Shown here one piece after another: positions 1-6,438 of a DNA stretch of 10,659 bases (positions are counted from its first letter, which is position 1; every line of letters starts with the position of its first letter). Both the position numbers and the translations under genes were made by a program. This DNA is from Sphingobacteriia bacterium (GTDB lineage: Bacteria; Bacteroidota; Bacteroidia; NS11-12g; UBA955). The notes under the pieces were generated by a model. It searched no databases. It saw nothing but the letters and a program-made list of their open reading frames with translations, and was not told the DNA's origin. The stretch lies in NCBI GenBank assembly GCA_021151535.1, contig JAGKXC010000067.1, forward strand, positions 1-10,659, written 5' to 3'.

Positions 1-1
1 G

Positions 2-9
2 TATATTTG
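2..9 (+). promoter_or_regulatory. Putative -7 box for the ArsR-family gene
   Basis: TATATTTG matches the Bacteroidetes -7 consensus TAnnTTTG exactly and sits 17 bases before the ATG at 27. Transcription would start around 14-17, giving a leader of roughly ten bases. The partner TTTG element expected about 19 bases upstream lies outside the window, so it cannot be checked. In AT-rich DNA such an octamer can occur by chance. Confidence 0.4.
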
Positions 10-26
10 CAATAACCTATAAAATT

Positions 27-365
27 ATGAGAAAGAAAGTTCAATTCACAGGTGCACTAGAAGAAATCTCAGCAGTAATTAAATCTATGGGGCATCCAGC
101 TAGATTAACCATTCTGAAATTCTTACAAACCAATGGTCCAAGTACTTGTCAGCAATTGGTAGACCATCTTCCCTATTCTCAAAGTACAGTTTCTGGTCAT
201 TTGCAAAAACTTAAAGAAGGGGGATTGGTTCAAATGAAAAATCAAAAAACATCAAGTATTTACAGCCTCGATTTGAAAGTTCTTGAAAAAACGCATATCA
301 ACTTGGGCGATCTTTTTGGTTTGGTAGTTGAAAAAGCAGACAAGAAGCAATTGTCATTATTTTAA
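27..365 (+). CDS. ArsR-family winged helix-turn-helix transcriptional regulator
   Basis: This is a 112-residue single-domain DNA-binding protein, the usual length for ArsR-family dimeric repressors. The N-terminal helix carries the family signature MGHPARLTIL (residues 21-30). A helix-turn-helix follows, with the second helix and turn around 38-50 and the recognition helix SQSTVSGHLQKLKEGGLV (51-68). The wing is around 69-82 (MKNQKTSSIYSL). The ELCVCDL-type metal site of ArsR/SmtB sensors is missing: the only cysteine is C41, so sensing of arsenite, zinc or cadmium through that site is unlikely. The closest functional analogues would be non-metal members such as SdpR-like or redox-type regulators, but the signal is unknown. 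It precedes a nitroreductase on the same strand by 96 bases and could regulate itself and that gene; this is inferred from position only. The ATG at 27 fits the conserved N-terminal length. Confidence 0.88.
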   Translation: MRKKVQFTGALEEISAVIKSMGHPARLTILKFLQTNGPSTCQQLVDHLPYSQSTVSGHLQKLKEGGLVQMKNQKTSSIYSLDLKVLEKTHINLGDLFGLVVEKADKKQLSLF

Positions 366-374
366 AACTCCTCA

Positions 375-388
375 CCGATTTTAATCGG
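375..388. repeat. Short inverted repeat after the ArsR-family gene
   Basis: CCGATT and AATCGG are perfect complements separated by TT, nine bases after the stop codon at 363-365. As RNA it would form a 5-bp stem with a 4-base loop. There is no T-run after it, so it is at best a weak terminator; it could also be a protein-binding palindrome. Confidence 0.35.
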
Positions 389-413
389 CTTGAATTCCAT
401 ATCCGGCTGAATT
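386..413 (+). repeat. Imperfect direct repeat in the regulator-nitroreductase gap
   Basis: CGGCTTGAATT (386-396) recurs as CGGCTGAATT (404-413), one base shorter. The copies are about 18 bases apart, start to start, which is close to two helical turns. The repeat lies upstream of the putative nitroreductase promoter, where an activator or repressor could bind. No known factor is recognised and chance similarity cannot be excluded. Confidence 0.25.
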
Positions 414-431
414 TTCACTGATTTTGTTCAA

Positions 432-447
432 ACAAATGTAAATTTGT
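432..447. promoter_or_regulatory. Putative promoter -7 box inside an inverted repeat (possible operator)
   Basis: TAAATTTG at 439-446 is a perfect match to the Bacteroidetes -7 consensus TAnnTTTG, 15 bases before the nitroreductase ATG at 462. It is embedded in the perfect palindrome ACAAAT-GTAA-ATTTGT (432-447). A TTTG at 423-426 lies only 12 bases upstream, which is short for a -33 element (about 19 is usual), so the -33 box is unclear. A dimeric repressor bound to the palindrome would block this promoter. The neighbouring ArsR-family protein is an obvious candidate, but that is inference. Confidence 0.42.
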
Positions 448-461
448 AGTGTTAATTACCT

Positions 462-1097
462 ATGTCGAATATTAAGTCTGCCCTCAACTGGCGATATGCA
501 ACAAAACGATATGATTCCAATCATAAACTTGATGAAGCCGTTTTGGATGAAATATTAGAAAGCATTAGACTAGCACCTACTTCTTTGGGACTACAACCGT
601 TTAAAGCTTATATTATTACTGATTCCGAAATAAAATCACAGCTAACTCCCGCTTGTTATAATCAACCCCAAATTAATGAGTCTAATGTTGTGATTGTATT
701 CGCTGCAATAACTGAATTAAATGATAGCTACATAGATAAGCATATTCATAGGATTGCCAATACCCGAGAAATTCCTGTTGAATCATTAGAGGGTTTCCAG
801 AAAAGTATCTCAAACTTTACAAACAACAAAAACCAGGATCAAATAAAAGAATGGGCGGCAAAACAAACTTATATTGCCTTAGGAATCGCTTTATTAGCAG
901 CAGCTCAACATCAGGTAGATTCTACTCCAATGGAAGGATTTAATGCCTTAGAAGTAGATAGAATTTTGCAACTTGAAAGTCAAAAGCTACATTCCACAGT
1001 AATTCTAACTTTAGGTAAAAGAAACGAAGAAGCCGATTTTTTAGCAAAAGCAAAGAAAGTAAGAAAGAATCCTGAGGAAATGTTTATTTATCTGTAA
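462..1097 (+). CDS. NAD(P)H-dependent nitroreductase family oxidoreductase (NfsB-like, FMN)
   Basis: This 211-residue cytoplasmic flavoprotein has the size and order of motifs of the NfsB/FRase I branch of the nitroreductase family. These enzymes are homodimers that use FMN and NAD(P)H for two-electron reduction of nitroaromatics, quinones or similar acceptors. The FMN phosphate and ring contacts align by eye with E. coli NfsB: R11-Y12-A13-K15 (NfsB R10-H11-S12-K14), APTSLGLQPF at 39-47, N67, and the C-terminal K199-V-R201 (NfsB K205-S-R207). The PMEGF loop at 156-160 is also typical. The protein is slightly shorter than NfsB (217). The true substrate cannot be told from sequence. The ATG at 462 gives the normal N-terminus. 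The gene converges with the DUF1015 gene, with only 19 bases between the stops and no visible terminator hairpin. Confidence 0.9.
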   Translation: MSNIKSALNWRYATKRYDSNHKLDEAVLDEILESIRLAPTSLGLQPFKAYIITDSEIKSQLTPACYNQPQINESNVVIVFAAITELNDSYIDKHIHRIANTREIPVESLEGFQKSISNFTNNKNQDQIKEWAAKQTYIALGIALLAAAQHQVDSTPMEGFNALEVDRILQLESQKLHSTVILTLGKRNEEADFLAKAKKVRKNPEEMFIYL

Positions 1098-1116
1098 ATA
1101 ACGATAAAAAAGATTT

Positions 1117-2337
1117 TCAGAACTGTTGAGTAATAAACCCTGTTAATAGTTTCGGTTCTACCCAAGTACTCTTAGGTGGCATTGTTAATTTTTGATCAGC
1201 CACATCCATTACTTGTTGAAAGTTATTAGGTGGAAGTACAAAAACACATGATGCATCACCTTTCTGAACCATCTGTTTCATGTTTATTAATGATGTATCT
1301 CCACGCATAAATGCAATTCTGTTATCAGTTTTCGAATCTACCATATCAAAACCAGCAGCAAAAACGTGTTTCTCCAAAATGGAAACTTCCAATTGTTCTA
1401 CTGCATTTCCATTTGCTTTGAATTTCTTCAAATTCAATTTATAATCAGCATCAGGAGTAATCAATAAAGATTCATATGGTAATAATTCACAAAAATCCAG
1501 GTTGCTAGCATTACAATTTTCAAAATCAATAGATAGATTCTCAAGAAATAAATTCCAATTTTCTACAACAACATTTTTGATGATTCGATGAAATGACTTG
1601 ATCATTAAATCATCTTTGTGCATGATCAAAGACATAAATCCCTTGGAAAAATCCCACTGATGACTATGTAGATATCGCGAAATAGCAGCTACCCGATGAT
1701 GTCCATCGGCAATATACAATGAACCTAGTTTATTCAATTCTTCCGATAAATCCGCAATTTGGTTCTCATCAAAAATTCCTCTCAATTCATGTACAAAACC
1801 ATACTTATCTGTTACTGAAAGAATACATTCATTTTGGGTGAAATATTCTTCTAATAATACCATTAATTGCGGAGTGAAATCTTGGGCTAATAAAACAGGT
1901 TCAGCAACCGAATTCAATGCTTCCACATGCTGCGCAAGACGCTTTTCTTTACCCTCAAGTGTATTTTCGTGCTTTTTAATCGCCCCAGTGAAATACGAAT
2001 CTGCAGAAACCGCACTAATAAAACCTTTTAATAAACGTTTTGATTCAGGCTGATACTGGGAATAAACATACATTCCAGAAGGCAATGAAAGTAAGGCATC
2101 TTGATGCACAAGTTCCATTAAATTTTTCAAACTTGCGTCATAGAAAGCATCCGTTCCCTGCTCTACTTCTGGATTTACATATTGCGGCTTTACTACACGT
2201 ATATAAGAATGAGGATTAGACACTGCCAACTTTTCCAATTCTGGCTGCGGTAATTTTCCGGAGCCATAAGTTGGCACCAATAATTCAAAACCTTTATTAG
2301 GAATTAATACCCTTAATGGCAGTGTTTTAAACGACAT
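1117..2337 (-). CDS. DUF1015 family protein, last gene of the serine biosynthesis operon
   Basis: This 406-residue soluble protein belongs to DUF1015 (COG4198), whose biochemical function is not established to my knowledge. Family landmarks are clear: the N-terminal P-Q-Y stretch at 51-53, the motif KKHENT (121-126; family pHE.T) followed by K132-R133-L134, the central YIADGHHRVAA (208-218) with D211, H213, H214 and R215, and a later SFHRII (249-254). The DGHHR motif resembles the phosphate-handling loop of the ParB/Srx-like fold, which also includes the free serine kinases SerK and SbnI; that similarity is inference from the motif alone. The gene starts one base after the serA stop and ends the serC-serA-DUF1015 operon, which points to a role in serine or phosphoserine metabolism. 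No serB-type phosphatase with a DxDxT motif is found here. No signal peptide or membrane segment is visible. Confidence 0.9.
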   Translation of the reverse strand: MSFKTLPLRVLIPNKGFELLVPTYGSGKLPQPELEKLAVSNPHSYIRVVKPQYVNPEVEQGTDAFYDASLKNLMELVHQDALLSLPSGMYVYSQYQPESKRLLKGFISAVSADSYFTGAIKKHENTLEGKEKRLAQHVEALNSVAEPVLLAQDFTPQLMVLLEEYFTQNECILSVTDKYGFVHELRGIFDENQIADLSEELNKLGSLYIADGHHRVAAISRYLHSHQWDFSKGFMSLIMHKDDLMIKSFHRIIKNVVVENWNLFLENLSIDFENCNASNLDFCELLPYESLLITPDADYKLNLKKFKANGNAVEQLEVSILEKHVFAAGFDMVDSKTDNRIAFMRGDTSLINMKQMVQKGDASCVFVLPPNNFQQVMDVADQKLTMPPKSTWVEPKLLTGFITQQF

Positions 2338-2338
2338 T

Positions 2339-3292
2339 CTATTGAAAAAATGATAAAATCTTTTCTGCTAATTCAATTCCAACACGCTCTTGGGCCTCTG
2401 CTGTACTTGCTCCAATGTGTGGGCTTAAAGAAACATTATATAAGCTTGTAACTACATCGTTGGTTGGAGGCTCATTTTCAAAAACATCAACACCAGCAGC
2501 CAACAAATGGCCGGATAGAATTGCTTCAGCCAAAGCTTCTTCATTAACAACTCCACCGCGGGCACAGTTTATCAAAACTGATCCTTTTTTCATCTTGGCG
2601 ATTTCTTGCTTACTTATAACTTCACTGCTTCCTGGTGTGTGAACTGAAATAAAATCAGAAGTAGACAAAATCTCATCCAATCCTTTTCCTTTCAAAGTAA
2701 TTTTGAAATTATGCGCTTGATAAGGTTTAGCCAAAGAAACTACTACATCAAACTCTCGTTGTTTGTAATCGTACAGTAGCACTTCCATTCCTAATCCAAT
2801 GGCCATCTTTGCCACCTCTTGACCAATTCTCCCGAAACCAACGATGCCAATTTTTTTACCTGTTAATTCAAAGCCTTCGGAATAGATTTTTTTCAATTCT
2901 TTAAAATCTTGAATCCCTCTGCTTGGCATTTCTCTGTTAGCTTGATGCAAGAATCTAGCAACGGAGAACATATGCGCAAATACCAATTCCGCAACGGACC
3001 TCGATGATGCATTTGGCGTATTTACTACTGGAATATTGGCTAAACCAGCAGCTTTTATATCAATATTATCTAAACCAACACCTGCTCTTGCAATTAGCTT
3101 CAAATTACTTTTTTCAATAATTTCCGCAGTTACTTTGGTTGCACTTCGTACAATTAACACTTCATAATCTGCGATTTTATCTGCCAATTCCGATTGGGCG
3201 ATTTTATCCGTAATCACTTCAAAACCAGCTGCCTCCAACAAAGATTTACCTGCTGCGTCGATACCATCGTTTGCTAAAACTCTCTTAGTCAT
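2339..3292 (-). CDS. serA: D-3-phosphoglycerate dehydrogenase, short form without ACT domain
   Basis: SerA oxidises 3-phosphoglycerate to 3-phosphohydroxypyruvate with NAD+, the first step of the phosphorylated serine pathway. The 317-residue protein has the D-2-hydroxyacid dehydrogenase layout: a split substrate domain (about 1-100 and 290-317) around a Rossmann domain. Visible are RAGVGLDNID (69-78), NTPNASSRSVAEL (91-103), the nucleotide loop GFGRIG (G152, G154, G157) with D175 ending the next strand, and the catalytic triad R245 (CARGG), E274 (ENEPP) and H292 (PHIGAS). It stops right after the catalytic domain, so the C-terminal ACT domain through which serine inhibits E. coli SerA (410 residues) is absent. 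Its first codons overlap the end of serC by 8 bp and it is 1 bp from the DUF1015 gene, which implies one transcript. Some 2-hydroxyacid dehydrogenases look similar, but the operon with serC makes the assignment firm. Confidence 0.95.
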   Translation of the reverse strand: MTKRVLANDGIDAAGKSLLEAAGFEVITDKIAQSELADKIADYEVLIVRSATKVTAEIIEKSNLKLIARAGVGLDNIDIKAAGLANIPVVNTPNASSRSVAELVFAHMFSVARFLHQANREMPSRGIQDFKELKKIYSEGFELTGKKIGIVGFGRIGQEVAKMAIGLGMEVLLYDYKQREFDVVVSLAKPYQAHNFKITLKGKGLDEILSTSDFISVHTPGSSEVISKQEIAKMKKGSVLINCARGGVVNEEALAEAILSGHLLAAGVDVFENEPPTNDVVTSLYNVSLSPHIGASTAEAQERVGIELAEKILSFFQ

Positions 3293-4352
3293 TGAATTGA
3301 TTCATTGTGTCAACTAATGCCTGAACACTCTCAATTGGCAATGCATTATACAAAGATGCACGGTAACCGCCAACACTTCTATGTCCCTTCAAACCACTCA
3401 ACTTTGCCGCTTTACATGCTGCATCAAATTTTTCAGCCAAATGTTCGTATTCTTTTTCAAAAACAAATGTTACATTCATTTTTGAACGATCCTCAACTGC
3501 AGTAGTTCCTTTGAAATATGGACTTGCATCTATTGCATTATATAACAAATCTGCTTTTGCTCCATTTCTAACAGCCATTGCTTCTACTCCACCCAATTCT
3601 TTCACCCACTCCAAATTATACTTACTCACTAAAATTGGGAATACTGGAGGCGTATTATACATTGAATCATTATCCGCATGGATCTTATATTTCATCATTG
3701 TTGGAATATGGCGATTGGCTAATTTCTCATGCATATCCTTTCTAATGATAACCAAAGTAACACCAGCCGGACCCATATTCTTTTGAGCTCCTGCATAAAT
3801 CATTGCGAAATCATTCACATTCACAGGACGAGAAAAGATATCTGAACTCATATCACAAATCAATGGGATATCACATTTAGGAAATTCCTGAATTTGGGTA
3901 CCATAAATCGTGTTGTTTGATGTGCAATGGAAATAATCTGCATCGGCAGGAATAGCATAATCCTTTGGAATGAATTGATAATTAGCATCCTTACTACTTG
4001 CTACAACGGCTACATCGCCATAACCTTTGGCTTCAACGATGGCTCTATTTGCCCAAGTACCAGTATCGGTATAGGCCGCTTTGGTTTTCAAAAAGTTCAA
4101 AGGAATCTGGAAAAACTGTGTGCTTGCGCCGCCTTGTAAAAACAAAACGTCATAGGCATCAGAAACATTAAGCAAATCTCTAACGAGCTGCTCTGTTTCG
4201 GCCATTACTTTTTCGAACTCTTTTCCACGATGGGAAACCTCTAAAATACTTAAGCCAGTACCAGCAAAATCCTTAATATCTTGGATACTTTTTTCGAATG
4301 CACTTTGGGCCAAAATTGATGGACCCGCCGAGAAATTATGAACCTTTGACAT
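3285..4352 (-). CDS. serC: Phosphoserine aminotransferase
   Basis: SerC transfers the amino group of glutamate to 3-phosphohydroxypyruvate to give O-phosphoserine. It usually also serves pyridoxal-phosphate synthesis from 4-phosphohydroxythreonine. The 355-residue protein is full length for this class V aminotransferase. It begins with NFSAGPS (6-12) and shows SHRGKEF (40-46; H41 and R42 contact the substrate phosphate), GGASTQF (74-80), W100, CTSNNTIYGTQ (143-153), D167 pairing with the cofactor ring nitrogen, the PLP lysine K191 in AGAQKNMGP, NTPP (233-236) and GHRSVGGYRASLYNA (323-337). The ATG at 4352 is the first gene start of a minus-strand operon, with AAAGAGA a few bases upstream as a weak ribosome-binding site. 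The downstream serA start lies inside its last codons, suggesting coupled translation. Confidence 0.96.
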   Translation of the reverse strand: MSKVHNFSAGPSILAQSAFEKSIQDIKDFAGTGLSILEVSHRGKEFEKVMAETEQLVRDLLNVSDAYDVLFLQGGASTQFFQIPLNFLKTKAAYTDTGTWANRAIVEAKGYGDVAVVASSKDANYQFIPKDYAIPADADYFHCTSNNTIYGTQIQEFPKCDIPLICDMSSDIFSRPVNVNDFAMIYAGAQKNMGPAGVTLVIIRKDMHEKLANRHIPTMMKYKIHADNDSMYNTPPVFPILVSKYNLEWVKELGGVEAMAVRNGAKADLLYNAIDASPYFKGTTAVEDRSKMNVTFVFEKEYEHLAEKFDAACKAAKLSGLKGHRSVGGYRASLYNALPIESVQALVDTMNQFND

Positions 4353-4370
4353 ATTGTCTCTTTACAGTTA

Positions 4371-4402
4371 CAATTTTAAGTGTATAATTGCGGCAAAACA
4401 AG
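4371..4402 (-). promoter_or_regulatory. Putative promoter of the serC-serA-DUF1015 operon
   Basis: On the minus strand, CTTG (4402-4399) and TAAAATTG (4378-4371) are 20 bases apart. They resemble the Bacteroidetes -33 TTTG and -7 TAnnTTTG boxes with one mismatch each. The -7 box ends 18 bases before the serC ATG. A second TTTG at 4397-4394 would give a spacer of 15. The assignment is by pattern only. Confidence 0.4.
4383..4390 (+). promoter_or_regulatory. Possible -7 box for the barrel protein gene
   Basis: TATAATTG differs at one base from TAnnTTTG and ends 14 bases before the preferred ATG at 4405. No good -33 TTTG is at the right distance; TTTA at 4361-4364 gives a spacer of 18. It lies inside the spacer of the proposed serC promoter on the other strand, so the two polymerases would compete for the same 30 bases. 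Confidence 0.25.
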
Positions 4403-4404
4403 TA

Positions 4405-4974
4405 ATGAAGCTGTTAATTCGTCACATCATTTTGTTAATAATTTTCGTTTGCCCAATAAACTATTCTTGGGCTCAATATGATGGGCTTGACTCGTCCCAT
4501 ACCGTGGTTCGAAAAACTAAGTCGGCTGAAGACCCTTATCGAGAGAAATCCAAAAGTTATGTTGTAACGCGAGGATTAGAATCCATGTTTAATCTATCCA
4601 ATGCAAGCACACTAATTGAAGCAGCGCCGTATTACGGACTATGGTTTAAAAATTTGTTAACTGTTGCTGGTGGGATTCATGGTTCTGCCGGACTTTCATC
4701 CTTTACCGGAGCAACATCAAGTATAGGGGTACAAACATTTGCTAGAATCAACATTAACAATTTCTTTTTACAAACGGAATATCGATATTCTAATATGAGT
4801 AGTAGTATTGTAACTTCCGATAGACAGTGGATTGGAAGTCCTATTGTATTAATTGGTTTGAGTTATGACTCCGATTTTAGTGCTTGGGGTTCGTTTGGCC
4901 TAATTACCAACTATAAAATGGCAGAGCGATCGCCTTTTGGGGCATTTGTGTTCCGATTTGGATTTACATTTTGA
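4405..4974 (+). CDS. Secreted protein, probable small outer-membrane beta-barrel, function unknown
   Basis: I do not recognise a named family. An in-frame ATG at 4354 would add 17 residues, but it lies within the serC promoter region and would put a non-signal stretch before the signal peptide. The ATG at 4405 gives a 189-residue protein that starts with a standard Sec signal: MKLLIRH, a hydrophobic core IILLIIFV, and a probable signal peptidase I site after SWA (residue 23, before QYDGLD). A polar stretch of about 30 residues follows. The rest (about 55-189) alternates hydrophobic and polar residues, as in TFARININNFFLQTEYRY, PIVLIGLSYDSD and AFVFRFGFTF, and ends on phenylalanine, which is the C-terminal signature of outer-membrane barrels. 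About eight strands could fit. There is no lipobox cysteine at the cleavage site and no type IX secretion tail. It diverges from serC; a functional link to serine synthesis is not implied. Confidence 0.7.
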   Translation: MKLLIRHIILLIIFVCPINYSWAQYDGLDSSHTVVRKTKSAEDPYREKSKSYVVTRGLESMFNLSNASTLIEAAPYYGLWFKNLLTVAGGIHGSAGLSSFTGATSSIGVQTFARININNFFLQTEYRYSNMSSSIVTSDRQWIGSPIVLIGLSYDSDFSAWGSFGLITNYKMAERSPFGAFVFRFGFTF

Positions 4975-4981
4975 TTAACAA

Positions 4982-5006
4982 AAAAGGCTCCGGAAAGGAG
5001 CCTTTT
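4982..5006. terminator. Bidirectional rho-independent terminator
   Basis: AAAAGGCTCC and GGAGCCTTTT form a perfect 10-bp stem around the loop GGAAA. On the plus strand the stem ends in TTTT after the barrel gene stop at 4972-4974. On the minus strand it also ends in a T-run (TTTTTT running back to 4979-4985), 23 bases after the nuoN stop at 5029. It can therefore end both convergent transcripts. Confidence 0.88.
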
Positions 5007-5028
5007 GATATATTCTTTTTTTGAACAA

Positions 5029-6438
5029 TTAACCAATTAAGAAAGTTAATGTTTCCAATCCAAATACACCTACACCAACAAGTACTAACGCACAAATACT
5101 TAATACTATTGTTAATACAGTTCCTATTTTAAAATCATTTGAATTTTCTGAATCATCGGCAATTGCTCCTTTGATAAATTTAAAGTAATAACCGATAGAT
5201 ATTGCAGAACCCAATAAACCTACCAATACCAAAACTGGGCTTGTATACCATGCAGATGAGAATAAATAAAATTTACCTGCAAATCCTGCAGTAATAGGAA
5301 TACCTGCAATGGAAAGCACAAAAATCACCATAATAATCATCAACAATGGATTTTTCTTAGACAATCCATTTAATACTGAAAAATTCAAATCTTCCGAACC
5401 ATTTTTATTTAGAACATGCGCTAAACTCAACAATCCTATTGAACTAAATGCATAAGAAATCATATAAACAACCAGAATGTAATATTGCTGTAGTTTTTCA
5501 CCAGGCAATAATAAGAACATCATCAAATAACCAGCGTGAGCAATAGATGAATAAGCCATCATTCGTTTGATATTGTTTTGTTTTAAAGCAGCCAAATTAC
5601 CCCACAAAATTGTGATCATTGACAAAGCAATAAACCAAGTTTCCCATGATTTTCTGATACCTTCAAAGTTTGACAACAACTTAGCAAATGCATAAAAAGC
5701 TGCTACTTTAACAATTGTAGACATAAATGCCATCACTCTATTTGGACTACCTTCATAAACATCAGGAGACCAAAAGTGGAAAGGGGCAGCAGAAATTTTA
5801 AACAAAAGACCTACACTCATTAAAACCAAACCAGCATTTAATAATGCAGGGACGGGCATACCTTCTAAGGCATGATGAAAACTAGCTTTAATTCCCATTG
5901 AAGCTAATTCCATACTTCCTGTTGCACCGTATGTAAATGCAACACCCAAAAGGAAAACTGCAGTTGAAAAAGCTCCCATAAGGAAATATTTTAATGCAGC
6001 TTCATTTGATGCCAACCTTTCTTTATCACTTCCGGCTAAAACGAATAAAGGAATCGACAATACTTCTAAACCTAAGAACAACATTACCATATGTTGATAT
6101 GCAATCATCATAATTGCACCACATAAGGAAAGTAAAATTAAACCTACTCTATCTGTACCAACTATTTCTGTTTCAGCAAACACTAATAGTACAATGGCTG
6201 TAATCAAGGAAAGCAAAGCAACCATCATGTTTTCTGCGTATCCAAAATAGATCATATTAGAAGGTGCCCAACTTTCCAATTCCGCAGTTTTAATCCATCC
6301 TTTTGCCGCAGCTACAGACAAAGCTGAAGTTACGATTAATATAAATCCAGAAAGTTTATTAAAGCCGACTTCCTTTTTGTTTAATCCAAGGAATAGTACC
6401 ATTACGGCAGTAATAAATATGATATATAATGAAATCAT
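5029..6438 (-). CDS. nuoN: NADH-quinone oxidoreductase subunit N
   Basis: NuoN is one of three antiporter-like subunits in the membrane arm of complex I and forms a proton channel in the inner membrane. The 469-residue, highly hydrophobic protein has about 14 membrane segments, normal for the family (E. coli 485). Channel residues match E. coli by position: E125 in GLEVLSIP (E133), K150 in AALKYF (K158), K214 in LLFKISAAPFHFW (K217) with H221 (H224), K244 (K247) and K389 in FAGKFYLF (K395). The motif SPDVYEGSP (224-231) is diagnostic for NuoN as against NuoM or NuoL. It is the last gene of the operon; its ATG overlaps the nuoM TGA in an ATGA quartet, suggesting coupled translation, and a strong terminator follows its stop. 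Confidence 0.96.
   Translation of the reverse strand: MISLYIIFITAVMVLFLGLNKKEVGFNKLSGFILIVTSALSVAAAKGWIKTAELESWAPSNMIYFGYAENMMVALLSLITAIVLLVFAETEIVGTDRVGLILLSLCGAIMMIAYQHMVMLFLGLEVLSIPLFVLAGSDKERLASNEAALKYFLMGAFSTAVFLLGVAFTYGATGSMELASMGIKASFHHALEGMPVPALLNAGLVLMSVGLLFKISAAPFHFWSPDVYEGSPNRVMAFMSTIVKVAAFYAFAKLLSNFEGIRKSWETWFIALSMITILWGNLAALKQNNIKRMMAYSSIAHAGYLMMFLLLPGEKLQQYYILVVYMISYAFSSIGLLSLAHVLNKNGSEDLNFSVLNGLSKKNPLLMIIMVIFVLSIAGIPITAGFAGKFYLFSSAWYTSPVLVLVGLLGSAISIGYYFKFIKGAIADDSENSNDFKIGTVLTIVLSICALVLVGVGVFGLETLTFLIG

Noticed and set aside
375..388. CCGATT/AATCGG hairpin as a terminator of the ArsR-family gene
   Set aside because: The stem is only 5-6 bp and no T-run follows, so it is listed as a repeat, not a terminator.
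1098..1116. Terminator between the convergent nitroreductase and DUF1015 genes
   Set aside because: The 19-base gap is A-rich but has no inverted repeat; any terminator would have to lie within the coding ends.
1838..2642. Plus-strand open frames opposite the DUF1015 gene and serA (71 and 75 codons)
   Set aside because: They are shadows of conserved coding sequence on the other strand; no domain or start signal supports them.
3305..4139. Several plus-strand open frames of 66-91 codons opposite serC
   Set aside because: They lie entirely antisense to a well-conserved serC, have unlikely composition and no separate promoter or family features.
4354..4404. Upstream in-frame ATG that would extend the barrel protein by 17 residues
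   Set aside because: It starts two bases from the serC start codon, overlaps the proposed promoters, and would bury the clear signal peptide that begins at 4405.
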